NCBI GenBank assembly: GCA_963585895.1
Contig: OY757939.1
Span: 32,637,595-32,701,594 of the forward strand
DNA: 64,000 nt
Origin: Sepioteuthis lessoniana
Taxonomy: Eukaryota > Mollusca > Cephalopoda > Myopsida > Loliginidae
Direction of reading: 5' to 3'
The position numbers were made by a program, and so were the translations under genes. The notes beneath the pieces were generated by a model. The model had not been told where the DNA came from, ran no database searches, and saw nothing but the letters and a program-made list of their open reading frames with translations. Position 1 is the stretch's first letter. Every line of letters starts with the position of its first letter. This document shows positions 54,736 to 64,000 of the stretch, piece by piece.

Positions 54736-55954
54736 CACACAGGGTGTTTCTACAGTCCTGCAGCATTTTAAAGTTTAATCATTCACCTTGAATAAATGAT
54801 AGAATCACTTAGTTCGAGAATCTGAAAAAACAACAACAAAGATAGCGGTCATTTTGAATAACAGTGCTCTAATCAAATAAAGTACACTAATTAAAAAGTA
54901 CTTCAAGACTTAAAATTTATGAGTTGAATTTGGATTTAGCTGGTTTGGTTTCTTTAATTAATGGCATATTAACTTTTGTTGATTTACAATGACTGCTACT
55001 GTTACTTCTTAGTAATTATTGAGCATCTCTTTGAAGTTGCTGCTGCATAGTGATCGTTTGGTATCTCTTTGAAAGGCTGTTGCTGGTTTCTGATCATTCG
55101 GCCTTCTTTTGTAATTGCTGCTGCCTGAATCCTTTTCCCTCAGCCCACTGGGGTTAAATTAGTCCCCTTATATACAAAGTGACTTGGAATGGCAGAGCAA
55201 TTGTCTTGCTTGAAAATCGCTTAACAGTTTCTGATTGATCTGAAACTATTTTTAAGATCTCTTATTCATTTTTTTTTTCTCACGCATTCGTCCCGGAAGT
55301 GAGCGCATGGAACCGGTTGAAATTTCGCTTTATCTTTGTGATGGCCGTTGAGGTGAACACTTTTGCTTTGGTTATTAAAAAAAGTTCCAATACGTTACAA
55401 AATTCACCCTGAAACCGCAAATAAAGTAAAAAGGTCACAAAAACGCGTGCAACAATTGTCCGAATATTCACCACAAGATAATTCCATAGAGTATGTTGAT
55501 CCATAGCGATTGTTACTCACTTCCTGTTGGGTGCACATGACTCTCCAACGTTTAGTTTTGTATTTAGTGGGTGTATCTGTTTATACGTGGCAATCCCATA
55601 ATGCATATTGATCTTTTTCGTCCCTCGTTCTTCAAATAGTAAAGACGGGGTTTTCTCGTCTCGGTTATTTAATCTATTAAGACGTGCCTTTCGTCTCTAT
55701 TCATGGAACATACCTTATATCGTCTCAGCATTGGAACATAAGGCCTACATGGATTTGCTCATCAAAGAAAAGTTTTTTGACCATTTTTGTACCTCGTTCA
55801 TATACTTCTTGTTCAGAGAAACTTGATTCCTCATTTTTTATCTGTTGGAACACGTTTGTGTATTCTTGTTAATACTTTTTGTATATATATTAAGTATGTT
55901 TTGAATATTCTTATACAGGTACATGAGCTTATCTTGTATTTCCTTCCGTTTGTT
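54736..55954. other. Upstream region of gene 3, no gene found
   Basis: AT-rich. A reversed SINE-E end ('taatggcatattaacttttg') is at about 54958. No splice-bounded exon identified. Confidence 0.4.
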
Positions 55955-56205
55955 CAGTGGTTGTGTATCATCCAAGTAAAACAAACAAGACATGCTGGAG
56001 AAGTAAGGATGAACTCATTACTGACGGTCTCTCTATAGACTTCTACACATTAACACGCCGTCTAGCAACGACTTATATCAATAAGCACTGTACGGATAGT
56101 GAATGAAATCTAGAGGACCTGCCAGGAGCGATGAACGATAGAGACAGATGGCGAGAAGGAAAGTCCGGGAATTCTGTGCAATAGAAATCACTTGATGATG
56201 CATAA
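55955..56205 (+). mobile_element. RTE-like LINE C-terminal fragment
   Basis: Frame text IQVKQTRHAGEVRMNSLL and the end 'ctagaggacctgccaggagc' ... 'gatggcgagaaggaaagtcc'. Same 3' end as the copy at 26480. Ends in (GAT)n-like 'acttgatgatgcat'. Confidence 0.65.
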
Positions 56206-56490
56206 ATGGATATACAAATGTTAATATTGAACCTTGGTGAGTGGGAATGCGACTAAATATCTTTCTAAGGACCAAACGTTCCCAGTAGTTTATTTACCAC
56301 AGGAATAATCCCGAAACTTTTTGATTGCACGATGTGTGAGTGAGTGTGTTATCTTCATGTAGATAGTAAAAGATATGTTTCTTAAACAAAGATAAACTGT
56401 GAAAATAAATAAATGAATAAAAAAATTGAACGTTTTCCCTCCCAACCCAACTACAAAAAAAGAAAAAAAAATCTTGAGAGAAGAATTTCT

Positions 56491-56496
56491 ATAAAC
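56491..56496 (+). promoter_or_regulatory. TATA-like box of gene 3
   Basis: TATAAA lies 55 bp before the start codon of the signal-peptide exon, which places a start of transcription near 56520. It fits the spacing but is common in AT-rich DNA. Confidence 0.35.
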
Positions 56497-56550
56497 TTTG
56501 ATTGACACGTTGCACAGAAAACGTTAATGAATTTCTATTTTTTGTCAGCC

Positions 56551-56620
56551 ATGTTGCTTCGAGCCGTTTCTTTCTTTGTCTGCTGTTTTCTCTATTTTAG
56601 CGATGTTGCAATTGGCCGAT
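56551..56620 (+). CDS. Gene 3, first exon: signal peptide
   Basis: ATG opens a frame MLLRAVSFFVCCFLYFSD and then VAIGR, ending at T before gtaagt (56621) in phase 1. The layout is a short start, a hydrophobic core of about 12-14 residues and a small-residue cleavage zone, which is typical of a secretory signal peptide. The phase matches the next VWA exon at 60022 exactly (T joined to TG gives Leu, then Cys). It is too short to stand out by length, but the match of signal peptide, consensus donor and phase is convincing. It shows gene 3 starts independently of gene 2. Confidence 0.75.
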
Positions 56621-56917
56621 GTAAGTAAAACAAAAAAAAAATCGTTTCTTTTGTCATAGACCCTATTGTTTTTTCTTGTTTAATTTTTTTCATTCTAAAG
56701 CTGAATTTTTTTTATTGATCCATCTTAACAAGCATATACAACCAGCATCCTAGGGTTCGCATACAGCTCTTTCTTAGGGTCAGTGCTAGGATCTCATCCC
56801 CCTCCTAATCTATAATACGAGGACCTCATTGTACTACATGTCGATTTACATGAAGTAGTAATCATATAAAATACAAATTTTATTGTAACGTAATTATGTG
56901 GGGGGGAAGTATCCATG

Positions 56918-57135
56918 GCGTTGAGGCTAATGTGCAGGACTGATACATCATAGTAAGTTAGAACTCCAGTTGTGCTATTATGTTCACTATCAGACTAATA
57001 CCCTTGGGGAAAGTATGAACCCCCTTAACCCTCCAGCAATAGGAAAAATAGTATCACTACTGTTCTTCCACACGGCTGGCTTTAGCATTGAATAACCCAG
57101 AAAGGTTGATATGTTTTTTTAAAAAGAAACAAAAC
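56918..57135 (+). mobile_element. SINE-E copy in gene 3 intron
   Basis: Head 'catggcgttgaggctaatgt' and 'aagttagaactccagttgtg', end 'tttagcattgaataaccc' plus 'ggttgatatg'. Confidence 0.78.
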
Positions 57136-57599
57136 AAAACCTAATCATCTACAATAATGGATCATATCATACTCTCTATGTGAACAATAAAACTTGAAAA
57201 AAAGTTGAAAACAAATACAATCGTATCTAAATACAAATTAGAGACACGCCATTGTGGATAATTCTATCTTAAATAAAATAACAATTTTATACTTAGTTTG
57301 ATTTTTTTAATTTTAAAATTTACTCTCACTTAGGGGTTCTCCGACCCCAACTAAGTTACTTGGTGTCCCCTATCTGTTATCTCTCGGCACAACAGACACA
57401 GTTAATCTCAAGTCATTCACAGAAAACATGGCTAAAACCAACCCTTCCAGGGCGTCCAAACAGGCTTGCTCACTTACGGAGTTCAGGGGTAGTATATGCT
57501 GATTCTGGTTCAGTCTTCTTTTAAGTAAAAAAGTAGAAAAAAATTATTTTGTAGATTTTAATGCCCGAAACAAATTTTGCGTTGTAAACATTGAATTTC

Positions 57600-57600
<1 letters not shown>
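57136..57600. other. Gene 3 intron, no feature
   Basis: AT-rich. Nothing recognised. Confidence 0.4.
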
Positions 57601-57603
<3 letters not shown>

Positions 57604-57675
<72 letters not shown>

Positions 57676-57775
57676 ACCTTAGATTCTAAAAAAAAGTTTT
57701 TGTTTGTTTGGTTGGTTGGTTGGTTGGTTGTTTTTGTTTTGTTTTGTTTTGTTTTTGTTTTCTTAAATATTAAAA
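57604..57775. repeat. (TA)n and (TTTTG)n
   Basis: (TA)n of about 67 bp to 57670, then (GGTT)n and (TTTTG)n to about 57760. Confidence 0.95.
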
Positions 57776-57904
57776 CTTTATTACCAACAAGACGAATCGT
57801 GTATCTGCTGGGTTCCCGTTGTAATACCGGTCGATGCTTCTGATTAAGGTAGCGTAAAGGATTCTAATTAGCATTACATAATTCTAATTTGCATTTCATG
57901 ACAA

Positions 57905-58595
<691 letters not shown>

Positions 58596-58599
58596 AAAG

Positions 58600-59146
58600 A
58601 CATGAGCAAGAAGTAAAAACGGATGTAATGTCATTGTCTGGGTTCATGTATCCTTATGTATCTAAAAGATTTTACACAACTCACAAAACCCTTAGCAACT
58701 AAAAAGGTACTAAATTTTAGCAATCGATAGTCCTCCTTCTGCATAACAATGCTCGACCACACAAGAATCAGGACAAGGGAGACAATCGTCTCATTCTAGT
58801 GGACAACTTTACCGCATCCTCCAAACTCACCAGATTTAGCGCCTTCAGACTATCACCTCTTCGGCTCGTTGAAAGAGGGTTTAAGAAGCAAACATTATGC
58901 CAGTGACGAGGAAGTGAAAACTGCAGTGATGAAGTGGCTCAAAGAACAGTCAACAGAATTTTACCAGGCATGGGTACATGCTCTTATTCGATGGTGGAAC
59001 ATTGTTAGTGAGAGAAACGGAGACTATGTCGAGAAGTAGGAATGTGATCAACAGAGGACCAGCCTCATTTTAATGTATAATACGCGTTCCCGTGTCGGTA
59101 ATTATTCCTACAATAAAAAAAGTCATTACTTTTTGCTCACTCTCGA
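58600..59146 (+). mobile_element. Mariner-like transposon, C-terminal half
   Basis: The ends 'gagcaagaagtaaaaacgga' and 'tcattactttttgctcactc' are inverted repeats. The interior reads LLHNNARPHKNQ (second catalytic region, D replaced by N), then after a frameshift PHPPNSPDLAPSDYHLFGSL (third region) and EEVKTAVMKWLKEQSTEFYQ to NGDYVEK-stop. The N-terminal half is deleted. It lies in the gene 3 intron. Confidence 0.85.
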
Positions 59147-59606
59147 ACGTATAAATATGTATAAACAAGATTTGGCATTAGATAACCTACTAGGATTGAT
59201 ATGTCATAAAACTCAACTAATCAATCATTAAACTTTAATAAAATGTAAAAAAGCAGAACTGATATGAAAACGCTGAGAACGGAAATAAGGAAACTTTGCC
59301 TTAGGACATTTTGCTCTAATTTACATATCCCACTTACTATCGTTTGTGTGTTCATTTTAATGGGGAAAAATAGCATTCTATCAGCTGTATTACAGATTAG
59401 CATTATAACCGTTGGAAATAACCTCTGTCCCATCTTTCCTCTGTCCTAGAACGTTATGATTCTTTTGGGTCCTTCAGTTTGAGACTTCTGGCTTAGATTA
59501 GGCACAAGGCTATAAGTATGGGTCACCCAGTGAGGACTGAACTCACAACTCACAGAGATGAACTCACTAATCACAAGGTGAATTGGCTAATCATTACACA
59601 ATGACA
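59147..59606. other. Gene 3 intron with Rep-F end unit
   Basis: 59165-59225 is 'gatttggcattagataacc' plus 'gattgatatgtcataaaac'. The rest is non-coding. Confidence 0.5.
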
Positions 59607-59905
59607 AAGAGGCGCACTTGGTGTAACGATTATCTACTTAGGAAATAGACGCGGCAACTCAAATTCAAATCCTGGACGGGCTGTTTGCATTTCACAAAAC
59701 AGGGAAAGACATGAATCCAACTATTCTCCCTCCAGCTATGGGTAAATAGTAGGACAGACTAGGCTATTTAATTTTGTTCTAGCAACCAGTTTAGGAGAAG
59801 GAAAACTCTGCATTCAAACCTGTTAAGCTGTGCTTGAAAAAATTGACCTTGTGTCATATCTTGTGCGTTGTGAAGGGGCTGGATAAATACATTGACCACA
59901 ACTAG
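59607..59905 (+). mobile_element. SINE-C, full copy
   Basis: Head 'gaggcgcacttggtgtaacg', box B-like 'aattcaaatcctgg', body 'attctccctccagctatggg', 'caaccagtttaggagaagga', end 'aaattgaccttgtgtcatat'. It ends 115 bp before the VWA acceptor. Confidence 0.82.
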
Positions 59906-60021
59906 AACACATTAATTTACTAACTTGTGCTTAGTCTGACACGTGAATTTCATGCTTTCAACAATTTCAAATGTTCCATCTTTCTTATGTTAATATTTGC
60001 CTTTATTTGTCTATTAAACAG

Positions 60022-60350
60022 TGTGCAGTGACCCGGCAACTGATGTTATCATCCTTGTTGATGATTCAGGAAGCTTAAAAAAAGCAGAATTTCAGACAGA
60101 ACTGGATTTTGCTGCCAAAATGGTCATGGAATTTAATCTTGGACCCAAGAACTACCAAGCTGGAATTTACACATTTTCCGATGGGATTACGTCCTATATT
60201 CAGCTGGGTAAAATCACAGACAACAACGTTTTCGCCTCGAAAATCAGACAAATTCCCTACCATGGAGGTCTTACCTATTTAGGGAAATCCTTAAAAATGG
60301 TTCACGATGGATTCACTCTTTCCGCTGGAGGCAGAAGAAACGTCCGAAAG
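60022..60350 (+). CDS. Gene 3, exon for first half of its VWA domain
   Basis: The acceptor is 'tgtctattaaacag'. The start is phase 1 (TG TGC AGT GAC CCG) and the exon ends AAG at 60350 before gttatt, phase 0. It encodes 109 residues: Cys (LCSDPATD), the MIDAS strand VIILVDDSGSLKKAEF with the canonical DxSGS form, FNLGPKNYQAGIYTFSDG, and the Thr motif GGLTYLGKSL. It has the same boundaries as 16059-16402 and 24100-24446. The donor GTTATT is weaker than usual. The second half (the ITDG strand to the closing Cys) is not found before the window ends at 64000, so the gene continues to the right or is truncated. Confidence 0.88.
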
Positions 60351-60354
60351 GTTA

Positions 60355-60560
60355 TTTAACAATCTGTTTAATTTGAGAGCAACGATTTTATGAATATTGT
60401 GTTTAATTTGAGGGTAATGATTTTATTCGGAGTAATGTGTTTAATTTGAGGGCAACGATTTTATGAATTTTTTATTTCATTCGAAGGCTATTATTTTACA
60501 ATATTGTTTTTAATTTGAGGGTGAGGATCATAAGTAATGTCTAATTTGTGGACAAAGATG
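60355..60560. repeat. AT-rich minisatellite right after the VWA exon
   Basis: Four to five units of about 46 bp with 'gtgtttaatttgaggg' and 'aacgattttatgaat'. The same unit recurs at 61930-62060, 62760-63060 and 63360-63520. Confidence 0.85.
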
Positions 60561-60744
60561 TCATGAATATTTTGAAAATGTTGTGGTCCAATCACAGGGT
60601 TGAGCACATGCGTCTTCCGACAGAAAAGGTGATGTCGAAGAATTTTAGTTGTTTGGAACTTCGTTCCTTCTTTCGTCTTTTTCTTCAAGCGACGGTCTTT
60701 ACTGGTGATAGTTGTGAAGTATTATCAACAGGATGTAGATCAGA

Positions 60745-60790
<46 letters not shown>

Positions 60791-61270
60791 ATGGTTGATC
60801 CAGAACGGTGCCCATTTTTACAGAGTAAATTTGTAGACCTTAACACTTCTAATTAGTCAACCAGTTACGAATCATTTCGTATCGCATTCTCATTGGCCAG
60901 CCAATCAAGACTTAGCCACGATTTCCGGAGATTGAGAAGGAGGACCCAAAACTTTTGAGCCCTTTTTGATTTGTCATGACATTTGAACTTTTGGTTCTGC
61001 CGACCAGTCGACCGAGCCGACGGAATGCGATTCACAAAGTTCTGGCAAATGCACGATTTGTTTTCGTAGTTGCATCAACGATTTTAACAGCTTTGACAAA
61101 CTCATCAACTTAGTCGTTCCACTGACTTTTTTAATTTACAAACTTACTTAGAAGAATTATCATTTCCAAAATTTCGGTTTAAATATGTTTTGTCTTTTAA
61201 AAAAAACTATTTCTTTTTATTTATGAAAAAAGAACGAAAAAAAAACGATTTTAAGGCACAATAATGCGGA

Positions 61271-61317
<47 letters not shown>

Positions 61318-61929
61318 GTATATATATGGATATATGCATGTATGTGTGTGTGTCTCTGTGTTTCTAGATAGATATCTGAAGCAAAAGGATTTTATGTTCA
61401 GCCTCTTTTGACGGCGTCAAATTGTCAGAGGGAGATTTCTTTGTGTGGATTGCTCGTGTGTAGTCTTGGCATGAAGATGGATAAAGTGATGTACCGTGTG
61501 AATCTGCGTTTTTTTTGGGGGGGGGGGCGTTTTTCGTTTTTTTTTTGTTTTGTTTTGTTTTTTTTGTGTGCGTCAAGATCCGAGGCGGTAATGGAGGTAG
61601 AAGGACTAAGAAAGTCAGTTAAGAGAGAAACTCAGTCAGTGAAAACGATGACCAGTCAGAAAGGTAGCACAGGAACAGTGGAGACGATGATCAGTGATGA
61701 GTCAGCATTTTTGGTTGCAGTTGGGATTTTCGCAAGGCTCTTGTGATAGCCACACAAACACACACACACACACACACACAGTGCCAAAAAGTCAAATATT
61801 TTCCTTTCTTAAGGTTTTGCTGTCTCAAGTTCGTTGTTTTGTATTTTTTTCCTTCATCCCTGTTTTGTTTTATTATTTTTCTTTGTGAATAATAATTTTT
61901 CTTTACTCGTTGATAAATTCAAGACGTTG
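60561..61929. other. Gene 3 intron, simple repeats only
   Basis: (TCTG)n/(CT)n at 60748-60790, (TA)n at 61274-61315, G/T homopolymer runs at 61508-61560, (CA)n at 61755-61780. No VWA second-half exon found. Confidence 0.6.
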
Positions 61930-62075
61930 TATCATAATTTGAGCGCAACGTTTTTATTCGGAGCAATGGGTTTAATTTGAGTGATGCGATTTTATAAATA
62001 TTGTGCTTAATTTGAGTGCAACGATTTTATTAAGAACAATGTGTTTAATTTGAGGACCCATGGTGAGGTGAAGAT
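61930..62075. repeat. Same 46-bp minisatellite, second block
   Basis: Units 'atttgagcgcaacg', 'attttataaatattgtg' and 'ttaagaacaatgtgttta'. Confidence 0.8.
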
Positions 62076-62439
62076 TTTGTTGGTTTTATTATTTTCGTTT
62101 GGTAGGTTCATAGGTTGTAGGTATTTGGCTTTAGTCTGGAAGGTAGTTATCGGTTTTAGATTTAGATATCTGACTCCGTTGTTTTCTTTCTTCTTTTCCC
62201 CATTTAATTCGTTAGCGTCTTCTTGTCTGTGAAGTTTGCAAAAGAATTACTGAAGGAAGGAAGAAAAGAGACAGAGATACCTTTTAAAATTTCAATTTTA
62301 TTTTTCGGTTTCATACGGCTCCTCTGTAGTGAGGAAATGTTTTCCTGTGCCTAGCTAGAGAACAATCGTGTCTCCTAAATAAAGCGTTGAAATGCTCTAG
62401 TCGTTTTCGGTGGTTGATAAGTCCAAAGTCGGCGTTTTA

Positions 62440-62715
62440 GTAGTGGATGATTAGCTCAGTTGGTATTCATGTCTGATTAGGGTTTTTTTATAATATTTGT
62501 TTCGGCAGTGTCGCCTCGTTAGCAGTAAACATAGCTTGGTATCAGGCTACAAGACTTAATCAGCACGTGTTTGCTGCTAACGGCCGCTTGAATGAAGGTC
62601 CATTCAGTGCTATAGTGGAGGCTCAAGTGAGAACGGGTTTCTTTCTAGCGCCGGTAGGTCTTGGCTTTCAGGCGTGCGCAGCACTTACTTCCTGCCAGAG
62701 GTTTCTGGGAACCAC
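62440..62715 (+). mobile_element. Possible tRNA-headed element
   Basis: 'gatgattagctcagttggta' has a good tRNA box A. No box B is evident in the following AT run. The text 'taagcagcacgtgtttgctg'-like region is GC-richer than the surroundings. Weak call. Confidence 0.3.
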
Positions 62716-62759
62716 TTACTTTTGAATTTATCTTACTTCTATTTTTAATAACCTCCACA

Positions 62760-63520
62760 GACTACAATGTATTTAATTTGTTGGCTCCAATCTTATTGAA
62801 AGCAATGTGTTTAATTTAAACGCTACGATTTTATTAAGAGCAATGTGTTCACTTTGAGGCCTTCGATTTTATAAACATTGTGTTTAATTTGAGCACTAGG
62901 ATCATTTTACAAGTAAAGTTTAATTTGATGAAAATGATATTATGAGGCTAGGACCAGATTAATATCATATTATGTTTAATTTAAGGGCTATAATTTTATT
63001 CGTAACATTCGATTTGAAAGCTGCAATCTTATGGACGTGGCGTTTCATTTGAAATGGTTTCAAGTATTCCTATCAAACATTAACAATTCAATCTAATAAT
63101 AACAATTTGTTTGCACACAGATTATATATTTTCAATCATTCCTGTCTAACACTTATAGTTTTCTAACAATTCTATTTGACTCTGAAGGGGCCCTAACAGG
63201 TATTACCATTTATGGTCAGAGTGGATCTGAGAGTAAGGGTAATACTTCCCAGAGCTCCAGAACTGGAGCCTCACCACCATATTCAGTTTAGTATCATACC
63301 TAGAGCGCCCTTTTTTAATTTATCTTATTTCTATTTTTATTAATCTCCACAGACTTTAATGAATTCAATTTGTTGGCTCCAATCTTATTGAAAGCAATGT
63401 GTTTGATTTAAGGGCTACAATTTTATTAAGAGCAATGTGTACACTTTGAGGAATTCGATTTTATGAATATTGTGTTTAATTTGGGCACTAGGATCATATT
63501 ATTAGTAAAGTAGTCTGCTC
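62760..63520. repeat. 46-bp minisatellite blocks split by a Rep-F head
   Basis: 62760-63060 and 63310-63520 share 'ttggctccaatcttattgaa' and the 'ttaagagcaatgtgt' units, so a block of about 550 bp was duplicated or interrupted. Between them 63060-63310 is a minus-strand Rep-F head ('ggccctaacaggtattacca', 'gagcctcaccaccat'). Confidence 0.78.
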
Positions 63521-63634
63521 AAAGTAGCCCTGAAAGTAATCATACTACTAGGATGAACTGCTTCAGTCACATGGTATACACACTACAAACTTGCACGTAC
63601 CTAGATATTACAAAATATTTGACTCATTTTCGTT

Positions 63635-64000
63635 TGGATTGGTTTAATGGCATATCAACCCTTACATGTTATTTGATGCTAAATCCTCTTTATACATATG
63701 TATTAACTGTATAGGTTTTGGTTTGGTTGGGCTTTATGGCATATCAACTATTGTAGGTTATTCAATGCCAAATCCCCTTAATACATATACATTAAATATA
63801 TATGAATTGTAAACCTATTTTGTTGATAAAATTTTTAAACGAGTCTAATCTCATTCTTTTGCACACAGTTAAATGGTTCCAAGTATTGCTAAGTATCACT
63901 AACAATTCAATTAAACATCGGTCATTTGTTAACACACAGTTAAATGATCAAGCAGTTCTATTTCAACCAATTCAATTTAATGCAAATTATTTGTTCGCAC
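63635..64000 (-). repeat. Rep-F copy, minus orientation, running out of the window
   Basis: Two end units ('ggcatatcaacccttacatg' at 63650, 'ggcatatcaactattgtagg' at 63738) are followed by the AT-rich array ('cacagttaaatggttccaag', 'aacaattcaattaaacatcg'). The head lies beyond 64000. Confidence 0.78.

Overview
This window reads as nuclear DNA from an animal, most likely a lophotrochozoan and plausibly a mollusc such as a cephalopod. The phylum is an inference and is held with low confidence. The signs are AT-rich sequence, short exons bounded by GT/AG splice signals with introns of about 2.8-5.8 kb, very many (TA)n and (TG)n microsatellites, several families of tRNA-derived SINEs, and decayed mariner/Tc1, non-LTR and Ty3/Gypsy elements. 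A 200-bp run of N (1324-1523) is an assembly gap. No bacterial-style operon, CRISPR array or rRNA gene is visible.

The real gene content is a head-to-tail cluster of small genes on the + strand whose exons encode von Willebrand factor type A (VWA) domains. Gene 1 enters from the left or has an unrecognised 5' end. It has a complete VWA domain in one exon (2709-3281) and a second, terminal VWA exon (6104-6651) ending in a stop codon and followed by AATAAA. Gene 2 has two VWA domains, each split over two exons (16059-16402 + 19834-20071, and 24100-24446 + 30131-30368), and a tiny last exon (36131-36150). Its first exon was not found. Gene 3 has a TATA-like box, a signal-peptide exon (56551-56620) and the first half of a VWA domain (60022-60350), then leaves the window. 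Every inter-domain junction is phase 1 and every intra-domain junction is phase 0, so the exons join in frame. The domains keep a Cys near each end and a DxSxS metal-site motif, which suggests secreted, metal-dependent adhesion or matrix proteins.

Between and inside these genes there are broken VWA exon pieces (15146-15180, 17351-17410), a duplicated 3' UTR (6665-6775 repeated at 10004-10108) and a duplicated intron segment (13621-13812 and 19620-19800). The cluster has therefore been growing and decaying by local duplication. AT-rich minisatellites with periods of about 27-46 bp lie beside the VWA half-exons.

The rest is repeats. Main items are: mariner/Tc1-like remnants at 3535, 5505, 7342, 17560, 42463, 49740 and 58600; a short Ty3/Gypsy element with two LTRs, candidate primer-binding site and polypurine tract at 11396-12375; C-terminal pieces of R4/Dong-like and RTE-like LINEs at many places; foldback or MITE-like elements at 10303, 25341, 41872, 44091 and 51631; at least ten copies of one tRNA-derived SINE (SINE-A) and several other SINE families; and a dispersed composite repeat (Rep-F) that carries its own internal minisatellite. 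Stretches not listed were read and show only AT-rich, non-coding sequence.
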